NCBI RefSeq assembly: GCF_000014225.1
Contig: NC_008228.1
Location: forward strand, 248,001-312,000
Length of the DNA: 64,000 nucleotides
DNA from: Paraglaciecola sp. T6c
Lineage (GTDB): Bacteria > Pseudomonadota > Gammaproteobacteria > Enterobacterales > Alteromonadaceae
Direction of reading: 5' to 3'
Below the pieces are notes generated by a model. The model searched no databases, was not told the DNA's origin, and saw only the letters and a program-made list of their open reading frames with translations. A program made the translations under genes and the position numbers. Shown here piece after piece: positions 17,559-27,386 of this stretch; position 1 is the first letter of the stretch, and each line of letters starts with the position of its first letter.

Positions 17559-18632
17559 TTATTCTTTCGCCAGTACCGCTAGCATACGCAAAAAGCCTGC
17601 AACAGAAGACAATGGCGCGGACTCCTGCATGGTGTGGTAGCCCGAAGATGGAATTTGTAAGGTTGTGCCGTCTACCAGGCCATTAGAAGCAGAGATTATT
17701 CGGCCTAACTCCGTGGCACCGAGGGAATAAGGAGCGTCGCCATTGGCGATGAGCTTAGCATTTTGCGCTTCTACGTAGGTGTCTTTAAATTGATAACTCA
17801 GGCCCAAATTTTGACATTCAGCCATCAAACGTTCGGTTAAACGCGGGTTAAACACAGCATTGGCGTCTTTGTGGCGCAATATAAGGTTCTGCTGTGCTGC
17901 ACTAGGTAAATCCGGGTAGGGGCTGGTATCAACGACAATTAACTGATTAGTCGAGCCGCCGAAACGTCTGAACCATTCCAATAAATAACGCCAACTTTTT
18001 CCGGCTTCTTCTTGAGCTGTAAAAAAAGCGGTTCCTTGGAATCCACCTTCGAATAAATGCACAAGAGCAGCTGTGGTCAATATATTATCGAGTTGGCCTA
18101 CTAGCGCTTGATCTGTAATGCTGAGTTTGTCAGTAAACGCCACAGGTGTGCCCGCGACAACGTGTTCTAAGCCATCGACTTCAAAAATTAGGTTATTGCG
18201 ATTCTCACAGATATAGGCTCCTTTGATGGTGCCGCGCCCACGATATGCACCGGACCAAGGCTCGTAAGCATAAACCGATTCATCATCGAAACGGTCGACT
18301 ATTTTACGCATCAAGCTCTCGCTGACAGAGTTGCCCAGCAAGTCAGAGCGAGCACCCGCCACAAAAGCAGCGTACTGGAATTCATTTGGGCCAGTGCAGA
18401 CTAAACCATGGCGGTCAATATGCGCCGAAAACATTATGCTATCCGGGGCGTTGCCCTGAGCCACAAGCAAGCCTTCATACCAAGTCACTTTTGCACCTCG
18501 TTCTTCTAATTCGCGTTGCAACACGCGAAAAAATGAATGCTCTGCGCCGACCACACTGGGGCTGCGCATTAGGCTGCTGAGCAATTCAATAAAACTGGCT
18601 GGCAAATCGACTTGGGCAAAAGGGTGGGGCAT
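17559..18632 (-). CDS. M42/M20-like metallopeptidase
   Basis: A 357-residue cytoplasmic metallo-aminopeptidase-like protein with the co-catalytic metal site of the M42/M20 clan laid out in order: His in SAHIDRHG, bridging Asp in VGQLDNILTT, catalytic Glu pair in TAQEEAGKS, Asp in VVDTSPYPD and the C-terminal His in SSGYHTMQE. ATELG near the end matches the substrate-side segment. The ATG at 18632 has AGGT upstream and gives a normal N-terminus; the frame runs 12 codons further with no support. A peptide substrate is likely but unidentified. Reads in the same direction as prk, with an 81-base gap. Confidence 0.8.
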   Translation of the reverse strand: MPHPFAQVDLPASFIELLSSLMRSPSVVGAEHSFFRVLQRELEERGAKVTWYEGLLVAQGNAPDSIMFSAHIDRHGLVCTGPNEFQYAAFVAGARSDLLGNSVSESLMRKIVDRFDDESVYAYEPWSGAYRGRGTIKGAYICENRNNLIFEVDGLEHVVAGTPVAFTDKLSITDQALVGQLDNILTTAALVHLFEGGFQGTAFFTAQEEAGKSWRYLLEWFRRFGGSTNQLIVVDTSPYPDLPSAAQQNLILRHKDANAVFNPRLTERLMAECQNLGLSYQFKDTYVEAQNAKLIANGDAPYSLGATELGRIISASNGLVDGTTLQIPSSGYHTMQESAPLSSVAGFLRMLAVLAKE

Positions 18633-18713
18633 AACGTACGACCTGATTTTGGTTTGCCTGTAGGGCAACTAAATGAATAAGGTTGCGTTATACCATGTTA
18701 ATTGCTCAATGGA

Positions 18714-19616
18714 TTATTTATCTGAGACCCAGTCCATTTGAAAACCCGCTCGGCGTTTTTTGTCGAGGATCTCTTCTAATAAAGGCGTGAGGATGAGCTC
18801 CATGGCCAAGCCCATTTTACCACCTGGCACCACTAAGGTGTTGATACGAGACATAAAAGCACCGTCGATCATCTGCAGTAAGTAGGGGTAATTAACGGTT
18901 TTCATTTCTCGGCGAAAACGCACAACAACAAAGCTCTCGTCTTGGCTGGGAATTTCCCGGGCGCTAAAGGGGTTTGAAGTATCAACTGTTGGTACACGTT
19001 GAAAATTTACATGGGTACGAGAAAACTGCGGTGTAATATATTGAAAGTAATCGTCTAGGCTGCGCACTATGCTGCTCATGACGGCTTCTCGTGAATGCCC
19101 ACGCTCTGCAGTATCGCGCACTATTTTCTGGATCCATTCTAAATTTACGATGGGCACCATGCCGACCAATAAGTCTACGTGGGTTGCAACGTCGGCCTCT
19201 TCCGTGACTACGCCACCATGTAAGCCTTCATAAAATAACACGTCGGTATTGGTTGGCAGTTCTTGCCACGGCGTAAAGGTACCGGGCATTTGATTAAACG
19301 GAACCGCTTCGTCAAACGAATGCAAATAGTGGCGGTGTTTGCCTTTACCCGTTTCAGCATATTCACTGAACAATTGTTCGAGCATCACGAAATCATTGGC
19401 TTTGGGGCCAAAATAGCTAATGTGTCGCCCTTGTTCTTGGGCTTTACGAATTTCGACTTCCATCTCTGGGCGTGTAAAACGGTGAAAGCTATCGCCAGCC
19501 ACAACAGCAGCATTCACCGACAAATTACGAAAGATATGGCGGATCGCATTGGTGGTTGAAGTGGTGCCAGCCCCAGAAGAACCAGTGATTGCAATAATTG
19601 GGTGTTTTACAGACAT
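18714..19616 (-). CDS. prkB: Phosphoribulokinase
   Basis: A 300-residue kinase of the bacterial phosphoribulokinase family, which makes ribulose 1,5-bisphosphate from ribulose 5-phosphate and ATP. The P-loop GSSGAGTT lies at residues 12-19, then the DSFHRF substrate motif, YEGLHGG catalytic-Asp-region segment, and the conserved RSLDDYF and PGGKMGLAMEL segments near the C-terminus. No RuBisCO or carboxysome genes are in the window, and many heterotrophic gammaproteobacteria have a lone PRK of this type (E. coli yhfF-region prkB) with unclear role. The ATG at 19616 is preferred over an in-frame codon at 19676. Gene symbol by family only. Confidence 0.88.
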   Translation of the reverse strand: MSVKHPIIAITGSSGAGTTSTTNAIRHIFRNLSVNAAVVAGDSFHRFTRPEMEVEIRKAQEQGRHISYFGPKANDFVMLEQLFSEYAETGKGKHRHYLHSFDEAVPFNQMPGTFTPWQELPTNTDVLFYEGLHGGVVTEEADVATHVDLLVGMVPIVNLEWIQKIVRDTAERGHSREAVMSSIVRSLDDYFQYITPQFSRTHVNFQRVPTVDTSNPFSAREIPSQDESFVVVRFRREMKTVNYPYLLQMIDGAFMSRINTLVVPGGKMGLAMELILTPLLEEILDKKRRAGFQMDWVSDK

Positions 19617-19857
19617 GTAGGTTTCTTGATGGAAAAAATGAGTACCATTTAAATGCAAGCGGCTAGTTAGGGTCAAGCGCTATTCTTATTTAGTTATAAA
19701 TACTGGCGTTGCATAAGACAGGGTTTGCCTTGTGCGAAAGCGAGCTAGGCGTGTGTCAACGCGAGTTAGTACGTGGTGTTTTTTTCACATAGATTGTTTT
19801 GCTAGGTTGAGCAGTTCAAATAAACTAACGGATTGCGTCACGACTAAAAATGTAACA

Positions 19858-19887
19858 CTACATCGCTACATCGCTACATCGCTACAT
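19858..19887. repeat. Tandem 8-bp repeat, 3.75 copies
   Basis: CTACATCG occurs three times head to tail (19858-19881) followed by CTACAT. Copies are identical. An 8-base unit is not a multiple of three and is intergenic; it could vary in copy number by slippage and alter spacing in the ompR control region. Confidence 0.9.
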
Positions 19888-19893
19888 GGCTGA

Positions 19894-19909
19894 TGTGACG
19901 TGCGTCACG
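19894..19909. promoter_or_regulatory. CRP-like site upstream of ompR
   Basis: TGTGA, six bases, TCACG: nine of ten positions match the CRP consensus TGTGA-N6-TCACA, and the whole is a near-perfect palindrome (GTGACG TG CGTCAC). It sits about 104 bases before the ompR ATG. Assignment as a CRP site is inference from the motif. Confidence 0.5.
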
Positions 19910-20012
19910 GGACAAACTTTGTAACAAACCAAAATGCTGCAAATCCAGAGGATGCTTTGGAATTTCAGCGCTTTACCTTATAGTGGCTGTACTGTGATAA
20001 AGGGATCCGATA

Positions 20013-20735
20013 ATGGGACAAGAAACCACAAAAATTTTAGTAGTAGACGATGATATGCGTTTACGCAGCTTGCTTGAACGCTATTTGGTTGAGCAGGGTT
20101 ATCAGGTGCGAGCGGCTGCCAATGCAGAACAAATGGATCGCATGCTAGAACGTGAGAATTTCCATTTGATGGTACTTGATTTGATGTTGCCTGGGGAAGA
20201 TGGCTTGTCTATTTGCCGCCGCTTACGTCAAAAAGAAAATGAAATTCCTATTGTGATGCTAACGGCCAAAGGCGATGAAGTTGATCGTATTATCGGTCTT
20301 GAAATGGGCGCAGATGATTATTTACCCAAGCCCTTCAACCCTCGTGAGTTATTGGCTCGGGTGAAAGCGGTGTTACGCCGAAAAGTCGTTGAAGCACCTG
20401 GTGCGCCGTCTCACGCTGAGCAAATTGTTGAGTTTGGCAAGTTCAAATTGAATTTGGGCACGCGTGAAATGTCGAGTGAAGGTACGCCAATGACATTGAC
20501 CAGTGGCGAGTTCGCTGTGCTTAAATCTTTGGTCACTCATCCTCGCGAGCCGTTATCGCGGGATAAATTAATGAACTTAGCGCGTGGCCGTGATTACAGT
20601 GCACTCGAGCGTAGCATCGACGTGCAAGTATCTCGTTTACGCCGCATGCTTGAAGAAGACCCTGCAAACCCGCGTTATATTCAGACCGTATGGGGCCTAG
20701 GTTACGTTTTTGTACCAGACGGTGGTGGAGCCTAG
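20013..20735 (+). CDS. ompR: Osmolarity response regulator OmpR
   Basis: A 240-residue response regulator with receiver domain (VVDDDMRLR acidic pocket, phospho-acceptor Asp56 in LDLMLPGEDG, Lys106 in LPKPF) and C-terminal winged helix with the OmpR signature LERSIDVQVSRLRRMLEEDP. It sits 25 bases before the envZ gene and matches the OmpR subfamily rather than generic PhoB-like regulators. In relatives it controls outer-membrane porins and other envelope genes in response to osmolarity and acidity. A CRP-like site and a short tandem repeat precede it. Confidence 0.96.
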   Translation: MGQETTKILVVDDDMRLRSLLERYLVEQGYQVRAAANAEQMDRMLERENFHLMVLDLMLPGEDGLSICRRLRQKENEIPIVMLTAKGDEVDRIIGLEMGADDYLPKPFNPRELLARVKAVLRRKVVEAPGAPSHAEQIVEFGKFKLNLGTREMSSEGTPMTLTSGEFAVLKSLVTHPREPLSRDKLMNLARGRDYSALERSIDVQVSRLRRMLEEDPANPRYIQTVWGLGYVFVPDGGGA

Positions 20736-20760
20736 CCGTCGCTAGCGTAGTTAATAGAAC

Positions 20761-22059
20761 GTGAGATTCCTTCCTAAAAGTGCTTTCGGGCAAACGGTAC
20801 TGCTGATTGGTATGTTGTTGCTGATCAATCAAGTGGTATCGTATCTGTCTGTGACCTACTACTTCATCCGCCCCAGTTACCAGCAAATCAATAACTTGTT
20901 GGCCACCCAGATCAACCTCGTCTTTATCGAAGAAATCGACCATAAAGATCCCGAGCTGCATAAACGCTTTTTTGCCGCGACTGGTATGCGCTTATTGAGT
21001 AATGAAAAAGCGCAAGAGGAAGGGGTAGAGCAGGCGATTTATTATCCTTATTTGTCGCGCCAAATGAGTTTGAAACTCGGCGGCGAAGCGGAAGTACGTA
21101 TTACTCAGGGGAATCCGTATTTGGTCTGGGTTAAACCGCCACAAGATCCTAGCGTCTGGGTCACTATTCCCATGCTAAGCCACGGTGAGTCGGACATTTC
21201 GCCATTGACCATTTACTTGCTGGTGATCGGTATTTTGAGTGTCGCCGGCGGTTGGATATTCGTGCGCAGGCTGAATAAACCATTGCAAGCCTTGCAACAT
21301 GCGGCTATTGAAGTAGGGCGAGGAAATATACCGCCGCCGCTCGAAGCGCAAGGCTCAACTGAATTGATGGCTGTTACTCAGGCATTTAATCAAATGGCAA
21401 AGGGAATAAAGCAACTTGAAGATGACAGGGCGCTGTTAACGGCCGGTATCTCTCATGATTTACGCACACCCTTGACCCGCATTCGTTTAGCCACCGAAAT
21501 GCTCCCTGAAGCCCAAGATTGGCTAAAAGAGGGCATAGTGAACGACATTGAAGACATGAACGAAATTATTGATCAGTTCATTAATTATGTGCGTCAAGAT
21601 CAACAAGAAAGCATGGTTGGCGTGGACGTCAACGATCTTATCCGTGATGCAGTTCAAGTACGTAACATTGAAGAGCACCACAATATCCACTTACACCTAA
21701 AACCTATCCCTACCGCTTGTATGCGCAGGGTCGCGCTTAAGCGGGTGTTAGATAATCTGATTGAAAATGCTTTTCGCTATGGTAGCGAAGACATTGAAAT
21801 TCGCTCTGGTTACGATAAGGCGCGTAATTTGCTGTTTTTCTCGATCCGAGATTTCGGCCCAGGTATTCCTGATACGCAAATCGAAGGTTTGTTCAAACCT
21901 TTCACTCAAGGCGATAAGGCCAGAGGCAGTTTGGGCTCAGGGTTAGGGCTTGCCATTATCAAGCGAATTGTCGATATGCACAGCGGCGAAGTGACATTAA
22001 AAAACCACCCTGAAGGTGGTTTGATCGCCAGTATTTTTATTCCTCACACTTGCCCTTAA
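20761..22059 (+). CDS. envZ: Osmosensor histidine kinase EnvZ
   Basis: A 432-residue inner-membrane kinase and phosphatase partner of OmpR. A membrane helix at about residues 12-34, a periplasmic region to about 147, a second helix at about 149-168, a HAMP domain, the HisKA box with His232 ([11 protein letters not shown]), and HATPase boxes including [18 protein letters not shown] and GSGLGLAI are all visible. The start is GTG; AGAAC just upstream gives only a weak ribosome site, consistent with coupling to ompR 25 bases before. The stop codon lies inside the terminator hairpin. Confidence 0.95.
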   Translation: MRFLPKSAFGQTVLLIGMLLLINQVVSYLSVTYYFIRPSYQQINNLLATQINLVFIEEIDHKDPELHKRFFAATGMRLLSNEKAQEEGVEQAIYYPYLSRQMSLKLGGEAEVRITQGNPYLVWVKPPQDPSVWVTIPMLSHGESDISPLTIYLLVIGILSVAGGWIFVRRLNKPLQALQHAAIEVGRGNIPPPLEAQGSTELMAVTQAFNQMAKGIKQLEDDRALLTAGISHDLRTPLTRIRLATEMLPEAQDWLKEGIVNDIEDMNEIIDQFINYVRQDQQESMVGVDVNDLIRDAVQVRNIEEHHNIHLHLKPIPTACMRRVALKRVLDNLIENAFRYGSEDIEIRSGYDKARNLLFFSIRDFGPGIPDTQIEGLFKPFTQGDKARGSLGSGLGLAIIKRIVDMHSGEVTLKNHPEGGLIASIFIPHTCP

Positions 22060-22074
22060 CGAACAAGGGCAAGT
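22048..22074 (+). terminator. Hairpin at the envZ stop codon
   Basis: ACTTGCCCTT and AAGGGCAAGT form a perfect 10-bp stem around AACGAAC. The envZ TAA lies in the stem-loop. The following T content is modest, so it is probably a terminator serving convergent envZ and hslO. Confidence 0.6.
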
Positions 22075-22113
22075 AGGGTTTACGCATGTAAGCCTGATTG
22101 CTTGGGCTTGCAA

Positions 22114-23007
22114 TTATTGGTCGTTTTGAGTGTCCATCGCAAACGTGCCCGCGTGAATTGCGTGTACGTCAATTTCATCAAAGCGATACTCACGATGACA
22201 ATATTGGCAGTTCATTTTGATAGCGCCTTCAGTGGCAACAATATCCAATAATTCCGCTTTTTCCACTGCAGCTAATGCATTCGCGCTACGTTCTCGGCTG
22301 CAACTGCATTTAAAAATAATGTCAGCTGGCGGGTAAACTTCAATCTCTTCCTGATGGTAAAGGCGATAAAGAATATCTTCAGCGGGTAAGCTAAACAGTT
22401 CTTCATTTTTAATGGTTTCAGTCAGCTTCGCTAAATGCTCGAATCCGGTGTCGGTGGTTGCTGTCGCCTGACTGCTGGTGGGCAAAATTTGCAAGAACAT
22501 GCCACAGGCCTTTGCGCCGCTATCCGTCTGTTGGGTGCGCAAAATGACTTTGGTCGCAAGTTGCTCTGATTGTTGAAAATAGCTCTCAATGCATTCTGCT
22601 AAGGTCGGTTTATCTAACGCCACCATTCCTTGATAACGCTCACCGTCTTCAGGGGTGATAGTGATCACTAAAATACCTTTTGTAAACAGCTGACTAAAGT
22701 CAGTAGGTAATTCAGCCAACGACTCATCCCATCGCGCTACGCCACGTAACTGCTGATCATGAGTACCGTTGATAACGGCGTAGTTTACCGGGCCATCGCT
22801 TTGTAATTGCAGGGCAATATCCCCTTCAAATTTCAATGTGGCAGTCAGTAGTGATGTGGCTGCCATTAATTCACCAAGTAGTTTCTGGATGACGGGTGGG
22901 TAAGCGTAAGAATCCAAAATAGATTGGTAGCTGTTTTCTAATCTAACGAGCTCACCACGCACATGAGCTTGATTGAAAAGGTAACGATGCAATTGGTCAA
23001 AAGACAT
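22114..23007 (-). CDS. hslO: Redox-regulated chaperone Hsp33
   Basis: Hsp33, 297 residues, is a cytoplasmic holdase activated by oxidative stress. The four zinc-binding cysteines are present as Cys234-X-Cys236 (FKCSCS) and Cys267-X2-Cys270 (NCQYC), which form the redox switch. The N-terminal region has the family's MAATSLLTATLKFEG and GTHDQQLRG segments. It is the downstream gene of hslR on the minus strand with 32 bases between, so the pair is an operon as in related bacteria. The envZ gene converges from the other side. Normal length. Confidence 0.96.
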   Translation of the reverse strand: MSFDQLHRYLFNQAHVRGELVRLENSYQSILDSYAYPPVIQKLLGELMAATSLLTATLKFEGDIALQLQSDGPVNYAVINGTHDQQLRGVARWDESLAELPTDFSQLFTKGILVITITPEDGERYQGMVALDKPTLAECIESYFQQSEQLATKVILRTQQTDSGAKACGMFLQILPTSSQATATTDTGFEHLAKLTETIKNEELFSLPAEDILYRLYHQEEIEVYPPADIIFKCSCSRERSANALAAVEKAELLDIVATEGAIKMNCQYCHREYRFDEIDVHAIHAGTFAMDTQNDQ

Positions 23008-23039
23008 AATAATTTCTCTATGTAGCAGCTTTTCGCTGA

Positions 23040-23456
23040 TTACTGGTGTTTAAGTTGGATAATTTGTCGGCGTTGTTTCTTGTCAGGGCGCTGATCAGGC
23101 TTGGGGCTATGAAAAGCACTTAACTTTCGCATCTCAGCATTTTTTTCACGTTGTGCGAGGCTTTCCGGGGTTTCCTCGAACATCCGCTGGGCTAACGGAG
23201 CAGAACGACGATGTTCGGCTAATTCTACCACGATGATCTCTTTTACATCGTATCCTTGGGGAACTTTTATTGTAACTTTGAGCTCTACCGCCTTGCTAGG
23301 TTTACACCGTTGGCCATTGTAACTGACCTTGCCTGACATCACCGCTTCTCTGGCGAGAGCACGTGTTTTAAAAAAGCGCGCAGCCCAAAGCCATTTATCT
23401 AAGCGAACACTTTGTTCTGTAAAAGAATTTTTGCTGTTTTGCATGTTGTTTGGCAT
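23040..23456 (-). CDS. hslR: Heat shock protein 15 (ribosome-associated S4 protein)
   Basis: A 138-residue S4-domain RNA-binding protein: VRLDKWLWAARFFKTRALAREAV at residues 17-39 and the VSYNGQRCKPSK segment after it are Hsp15 signatures. It rescues stalled 50S subunits with a nascent chain. The C-terminal tail is strongly basic (RPDKKQRRQIIQ), as expected for rRNA contact. It is the first gene of the hslR-hslO operon. An in-frame ATG four codons in is an alternative start. Confidence 0.95.
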   Translation of the reverse strand: MPNNMQNSKNSFTEQSVRLDKWLWAARFFKTRALAREAVMSGKVSYNGQRCKPSKAVELKVTIKVPQGYDVKEIIVVELAEHRRSAPLAQRMFEETPESLAQREKNAEMRKLSAFHSPKPDQRPDKKQRRQIIQLKHQ

Positions 23457-23614
23457 AAAGAGTGGCCGATATGTAATATTTTCGTAACGAATGCTTAATA
23501 GAGTTGTGACCCCGATGGCGACTCGTTATCATTGGTGGAAAGAAATTTAAAAATAATAATAAAATATAAGTGGTTTATGTTACGCCCACAGCCCCTAAAA
23601 GGAAAATTTAACCG

Positions 23615-24310
23615 ATGAAAACTGTGCTTGTCACAGGCGCTAACCGTGGTTTGGGTTTAGGGCTATGCCAGCAATATTTTTCACAAGGGGATGTGGTTAT
23701 CGGCGTCTGCCGTGCAAGTGCTGATCAAACAGACTTACTCGCGTTAAAAGCGCAAAATGAAGATAGGATGCACATCATGCACGCTGATCTTCATTCACAG
23801 GCGTCAATCGAGCAGTTGGCAGAGCGTGTGCAAGGTCAGTTCAAAATTGATGTGCTGATTAATAATGCCGGTGTGAGCGCCAACGAACCCCTAGGTGAAT
23901 GGACGCAGACAGCCTTTATGAATAATTTTCTGGTTAACAGCGTGGCGCCCAGCTTAATGTGCCAAGCATTGCACGATACGTTAACCTCACAAGCGCGCGT
24001 TATTCAGTTATCCTCAGGGGTTGCCTCTATCGCCCAAAGTGACAAGTTTGCTCAAGCACCGTTAGACGCTTACGCCATGAGTAAGGCGGCGTTGAATATG
24101 TTTACGCGTCGTTTTGCAATCCAGCATCAGGCCAGCCAGCAAGTTATTTGCGCGCTAAGCCCAGGTTGGGTTCAAACTGATATGGGTGGACAAGATGCAA
24201 CAAGTACAGTACAAAATGCGTCGCGAAAAATAGTTACCTTAATTGAGCGGTTAACCATAGCGGATACTGGTCATTTTTTTGATGAAAATGGGGTGCAGCT
24301 CCCTTGGTGA
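23615..24310 (+). CDS. Short-chain dehydrogenase (C-factor-like SDR)
   Basis: A 231-residue SDR with the cofactor motif TGANRGLG at residues 7-14, NNAG near residue 87, and a catalytic Ser in QLSSGVAS followed by Tyr-X3-Lys in DAYAMSKAAL. Its short C-terminus and LSPGWVQTDMGG segment match the subgroup that includes the myxobacterial C-factor CsgA and YwnB/YkuA-like reductases, so it may use small carbonyl substrates; that is family knowledge, not a prediction of substrate. It lies between the hslR-hslO operon and gspC and ends with a hairpin terminator, so it is not part of the secretion operon. AAGGAAAATTTAACCG precedes the ATG. Confidence 0.88.
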   Translation: MKTVLVTGANRGLGLGLCQQYFSQGDVVIGVCRASADQTDLLALKAQNEDRMHIMHADLHSQASIEQLAERVQGQFKIDVLINNAGVSANEPLGEWTQTAFMNNFLVNSVAPSLMCQALHDTLTSQARVIQLSSGVASIAQSDKFAQAPLDAYAMSKAALNMFTRRFAIQHQASQQVICALSPGWVQTDMGGQDATSTVQNASRKIVTLIERLTIADTGHFFDENGVQLPW

Positions 24311-24326
24311 AGCATTTAGTTTATGC

Positions 24327-24349
24327 TCGTCTGAGTATTGCTCAGACGA
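24327..24349 (+). terminator. Terminator after the C-factor-like SDR
   Basis: TCGTCTGAG and CTCAGACGA form a perfect 9-bp stem with a TATTG loop, followed by TGATTTAT. It separates the SDR from gspC. Confidence 0.65.
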
Positions 24350-24406
24350 TGATTTATAAGATTCAACAACGAGAAAAGAACTATCACTAACTATAATTTC
24401 AATCAC

Positions 24407-25309
24407 TTGTGGCTAAGCTTAATTAAGTACCAGCAGCTGATAAATCGCGTTGTTGTGGCGGTATTAGTGATTTTCTTATTAGCCTATTTAGCCGAGTTGA
24501 CCTGGCGCTTATGGCCCAAAAGCGAATTGGCACATAATGATGCGCCATTAACGCGTCTTGCCCCGATAGCCTCAGGCAATAATTCCACTCTCAATTTAAA
24601 CGCCGTAAAACGACTTAATTTATTTGGCGATTTTCAAGCCTCTCCTGTGGCTGAGCAAACCGTTACTGATGCACCTGAAACAAAATTAAACCTGACACTG
24701 ACTGGTGTAGTCACCAGCTCAGTGCAAGAGCAAGGTGCCGCTATTATTGAAAACCGAGGTAGTCAAGACACCTACGGCCTAGGCGAAAAGATCATTGGCA
24801 CCAATGCTACGTTACGTGAAGTGTTTCGTGACCGAGTCATTATCCGTAATGGTGTGGTAAATGAGACCCTTATGTTAGATGGTGTTGATTTTGATGAAGC
24901 CAATAAAAAACGCACGATTACCCCTCGTCGTCCTGCACCTGCAATTTCTCCCTCGCCGATACAAGATAACGTGATTACTTTATCTGATGACGTGATAGAT
25001 GCCACGCGTATGCTTCAGCAGCAACCTGCTAATTTTACTGAGTTTATCTCGGTCGCTCCCCATAGCGCCGATGGTGAGTTACAAGGCTATCGCGTCAGTC
25101 CAGGTAAAAAGCCTGCACTGTTTAAAGCGGCAGGTTTGCAAAATGGTGATGTCATTACTGATATCAATGGTTTGAATTTAACCGATCCTCAGCAAGCTGT
25201 TGAGGCCATGGGCGAATTGCGCGGTGCGCAATCCTTACAAATTACCGTCAGCCGAGACAACGATTTGCTGACCTTGTTTTTAGAATTACCCGATGCGGAA
25301 CAGGAATAA
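24407..25309 (+). CDS. gspC: Type II secretion protein GspC
   Basis: GspC links the outer-membrane secretin GspD to the inner-membrane assembly platform. This 300-residue version has a short N-terminal cytoplasmic part, a membrane helix at about residues 14-30, the homology region TKLNLTLTGVVTS (about 89-101) and a C-terminal PDZ domain (GYRVSPGKKPALFKAAGLQNGDVITD, split across residues about 228-253). The reading starts with a TTG at 24407 and has no clear ribosome site; no ATG fits, so the start is uncertain. It is the first gene of the gsp operon, 5 bases before gspD. Confidence 0.88.
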   Translation: MWLSLIKYQQLINRVVVAVLVIFLLAYLAELTWRLWPKSELAHNDAPLTRLAPIASGNNSTLNLNAVKRLNLFGDFQASPVAEQTVTDAPETKLNLTLTGVVTSSVQEQGAAIIENRGSQDTYGLGEKIIGTNATLREVFRDRVIIRNGVVNETLMLDGVDFDEANKKRTITPRRPAPAISPSPIQDNVITLSDDVIDATRMLQQQPANFTEFISVAPHSADGELQGYRVSPGKKPALFKAAGLQNGDVITDINGLNLTDPQQAVEAMGELRGAQSLQITVSRDNDLLTLFLELPDAEQE

Positions 25310-25314
25310 CTAGA

Positions 25315-27384
25315 ATGAATTTTATCCAGCGAACAAGCCGTAATATTTTACCCAGCTTGTGCCTTATTATTGGGGCCGCATTTTTCTCTGCGTCAACTTT
25401 TGTAGCAGCCAACGAATACTCACCTAACTTTAAAAATACTGATATCGGTGAATTCATTAATATTGTGGGTAAAAACCTCAAAAAGACCATCATTGTTGAC
25501 CCCAATGTGCGCGGCAAGATATCTGTTCGCAGTTACGATCTGTTAAACGAGGAACAGTATTACCAATTCTTTTTAAACGTATTGCAAGTGTATGGCTATG
25601 CCGTGGTTGAAATGCCGACGGGTATAGTCAAAGTGGTACGTTCAAAAGACGCAAAAACATCAAACTTGCCCGTTGTTGAGGGCACACCGTTTGACGGGGA
25701 TGAAATGATTACCCGGGTAATGCCAGTGTATAACGTACCGGTACGTGAACTTGCTCCTATTTTGCGTCAACTAAATGACCAAGCAGGCGGCGGCAATGTC
25801 GTTAGCCATGATGCATCAAACGTAATGATGCTAACGGGGCGAGCTGCAGTGGTAAATAGGTTGGTGGAAATCATTGAGCGGGTAGATAAAGCCGGCGATG
25901 AAGAAGTGGAAATCGTGAAGCTAAAATTCGCCTCGGCCACAGAGTTAGTACGCATCATCGAGAGCATTAATAAAACCACGGGTAAAGCCAGCGCAAGTGG
26001 CAAAGATGCTCCTCGCGTAGTGGCTGATGACAGAACAAACAGTATTATGGTCAGTGGTGATATCAAAGCGCGCCAGCGTATCGTGAATCTGATTGAACGC
26101 ATGGACCAGGAATTAGAAACCAGCGGTAACACGCGAGTTATCTTCCTTAAATATTCCAAAGCAGAAGAACTAGTCAAAGTATTGCAAGGGGTTAGTGCCA
26201 GCATTCAAGCCGAAGAGCAAGGTGCTGCGAAATCAACCAGTAAAGCGGCGCGTGATATCAGTATTGAAGCCCACGAAGATTCCAATGCCCTCGTTATCAC
26301 CGCCCAGCCAGATATGATGCGTTCATTAGAAGACGTTATCCGCCAACTAGATATCCGCCGCGCACAAGTACAAGTGGAAGCGATAATCGTGGAAGTGTTT
26401 GAAGGCGACGGCACCACGGTTGGTGTGCAATGGGCAAGTGAAAAATACGGTGCGCAGCAGTTTAGCAATGGTAACGTGGTAGGTATTGGCTCATTAGCCG
26501 TTGCCGCAGAACAAGCAGAAGATACAACGACAACCACAGTTGGTTTTGATGATGATGGCGACCCGTACTCATTTGATGAAACAACAGAAGGAGACTACAC
26601 CGCCCTTGCTTCACTGCTTGGTGGCGTAAATGGTTTCTTGGTGGGGGCAGTAAAAGATGGTTGGGGCGCAGTGCTGCAAGCGGTGAGCACAGATACTAAC
26701 TCGAACGTACTGTCTACCCCGCATTTAACGACCCTTGATAATGAAGAGGCCTTTTTTATTGTGGGTCAAGAAGTACCGATTATCACAGGCTCCACAACCG
26801 GTTCGAATAACACCAACCCATTTCAGTCTGTAGAGCGTCAAGAAATAGGTATTAAGCTTAAAGTTACCCCACAAATCAACGAAGGTAACGCAGTACAACT
26901 GCTTATAGAGCAAGAGGTATCAAGTATTAGCGGCGCAACCTCAGTGGATATTCTGATCAACAAACGTGAGATCAAAACCACCGTTATAGTGGACGATGGA
27001 GGCACGATTGTACTGGGTGGATTAATTGATGATGATGTGCAAGAGAGCGTGTCTAAGGTGCCTATTTTGGGTGATATCCCTTATCTTGGAAACTTGTTTA
27101 AGTCGACTACTACCAGTAAATCTAAACGTAATTTGATGGTGTTTATTCGTCCTACGATTATTCGCGATGGGGTAACAGCCAGCGATATTAGTCGTAAAAA
27201 GTACAATTACATTCGCGCTGAACAGCTTAAGCGCCAGTCAGAGGGCATCCCGTTAATGCCATTTTCTGAAAACCCAGCGTTACCAGAATGGGACGATGGC
27301 TTAGCTTTGCCGCCTTCCTATGGCGAGTATATGGAAAAAAGAGCGCAATCTGAAAAAGCCGCGCAGCAAAAGGATGATGAGTAG
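25315..27384 (+). CDS. gspD: Type II secretion outer-membrane secretin GspD
   Basis: The 689-residue secretin forms the multimeric outer-membrane channel. A signal peptide (cleaved near AAN, about residue 32) precedes four N-terminal domains (N0 with [16 protein letters not shown], then repeated N1-N3 folds with AREL and [12 protein letters not shown] motifs) and the secretin core near residues 430-620, including [31 protein letters not shown] in pieces and the [22 protein letters not shown] gate region. The C-terminus has an acidic and Lys-rich tail typical for a pilotin-interacting or S-domain segment. No gspS is in the window. Confidence 0.97.
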   Translation: MNFIQRTSRNILPSLCLIIGAAFFSASTFVAANEYSPNFKNTDIGEFINIVGKNLKKTIIVDPNVRGKISVRSYDLLNEEQYYQFFLNVLQVYGYAVVEMPTGIVKVVRSKDAKTSNLPVVEGTPFDGDEMITRVMPVYNVPVRELAPILRQLNDQAGGGNVVSHDASNVMMLTGRAAVVNRLVEIIERVDKAGDEEVEIVKLKFASATELVRIIESINKTTGKASASGKDAPRVVADDRTNSIMVSGDIKARQRIVNLIERMDQELETSGNTRVIFLKYSKAEELVKVLQGVSASIQAEEQGAAKSTSKAARDISIEAHEDSNALVITAQPDMMRSLEDVIRQLDIRRAQVQVEAIIVEVFEGDGTTVGVQWASEKYGAQQFSNGNVVGIGSLAVAAEQAEDTTTTTVGFDDDGDPYSFDETTEGDYTALASLLGGVNGFLVGAVKDGWGAVLQAVSTDTNSNVLSTPHLTTLDNEEAFFIVGQEVPIITGSTTGSNNTNPFQSVERQEIGIKLKVTPQINEGNAVQLLIEQEVSSISGATSVDILINKREIKTTVIVDDGGTIVLGGLIDDDVQESVSKVPILGDIPYLGNLFKSTTTSKSKRNLMVFIRPTIIRDGVTASDISRKKYNYIRAEQLKRQSEGIPLMPFSENPALPEWDDGLALPPSYGEYMEKRAQSEKAAQQKDDE

Positions 27385-27386
27385 CC

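Larger units (their letters stand above)
19617..20012. other. Divergent control region prk / ompR
   Basis: A 396-base gap between divergent prk and ompR. It carries a 30-base tandem repeat of an 8-base unit (19858-19887) followed 7 bases later by a CRP-like palindrome (19894-19909), roughly 105 bases before the ompR start. The ribosome-binding region of ompR (AAGGGATCCGATA before ATG) is weak to moderate. I see no small gene here. Confidence 0.5.

Noticed and set aside
20761-20763. Doubt over whether envZ begins at this GTG
   Set aside because: No better start nearby; the first membrane helix begins as expected and coupling to ompR explains the weak ribosome site.
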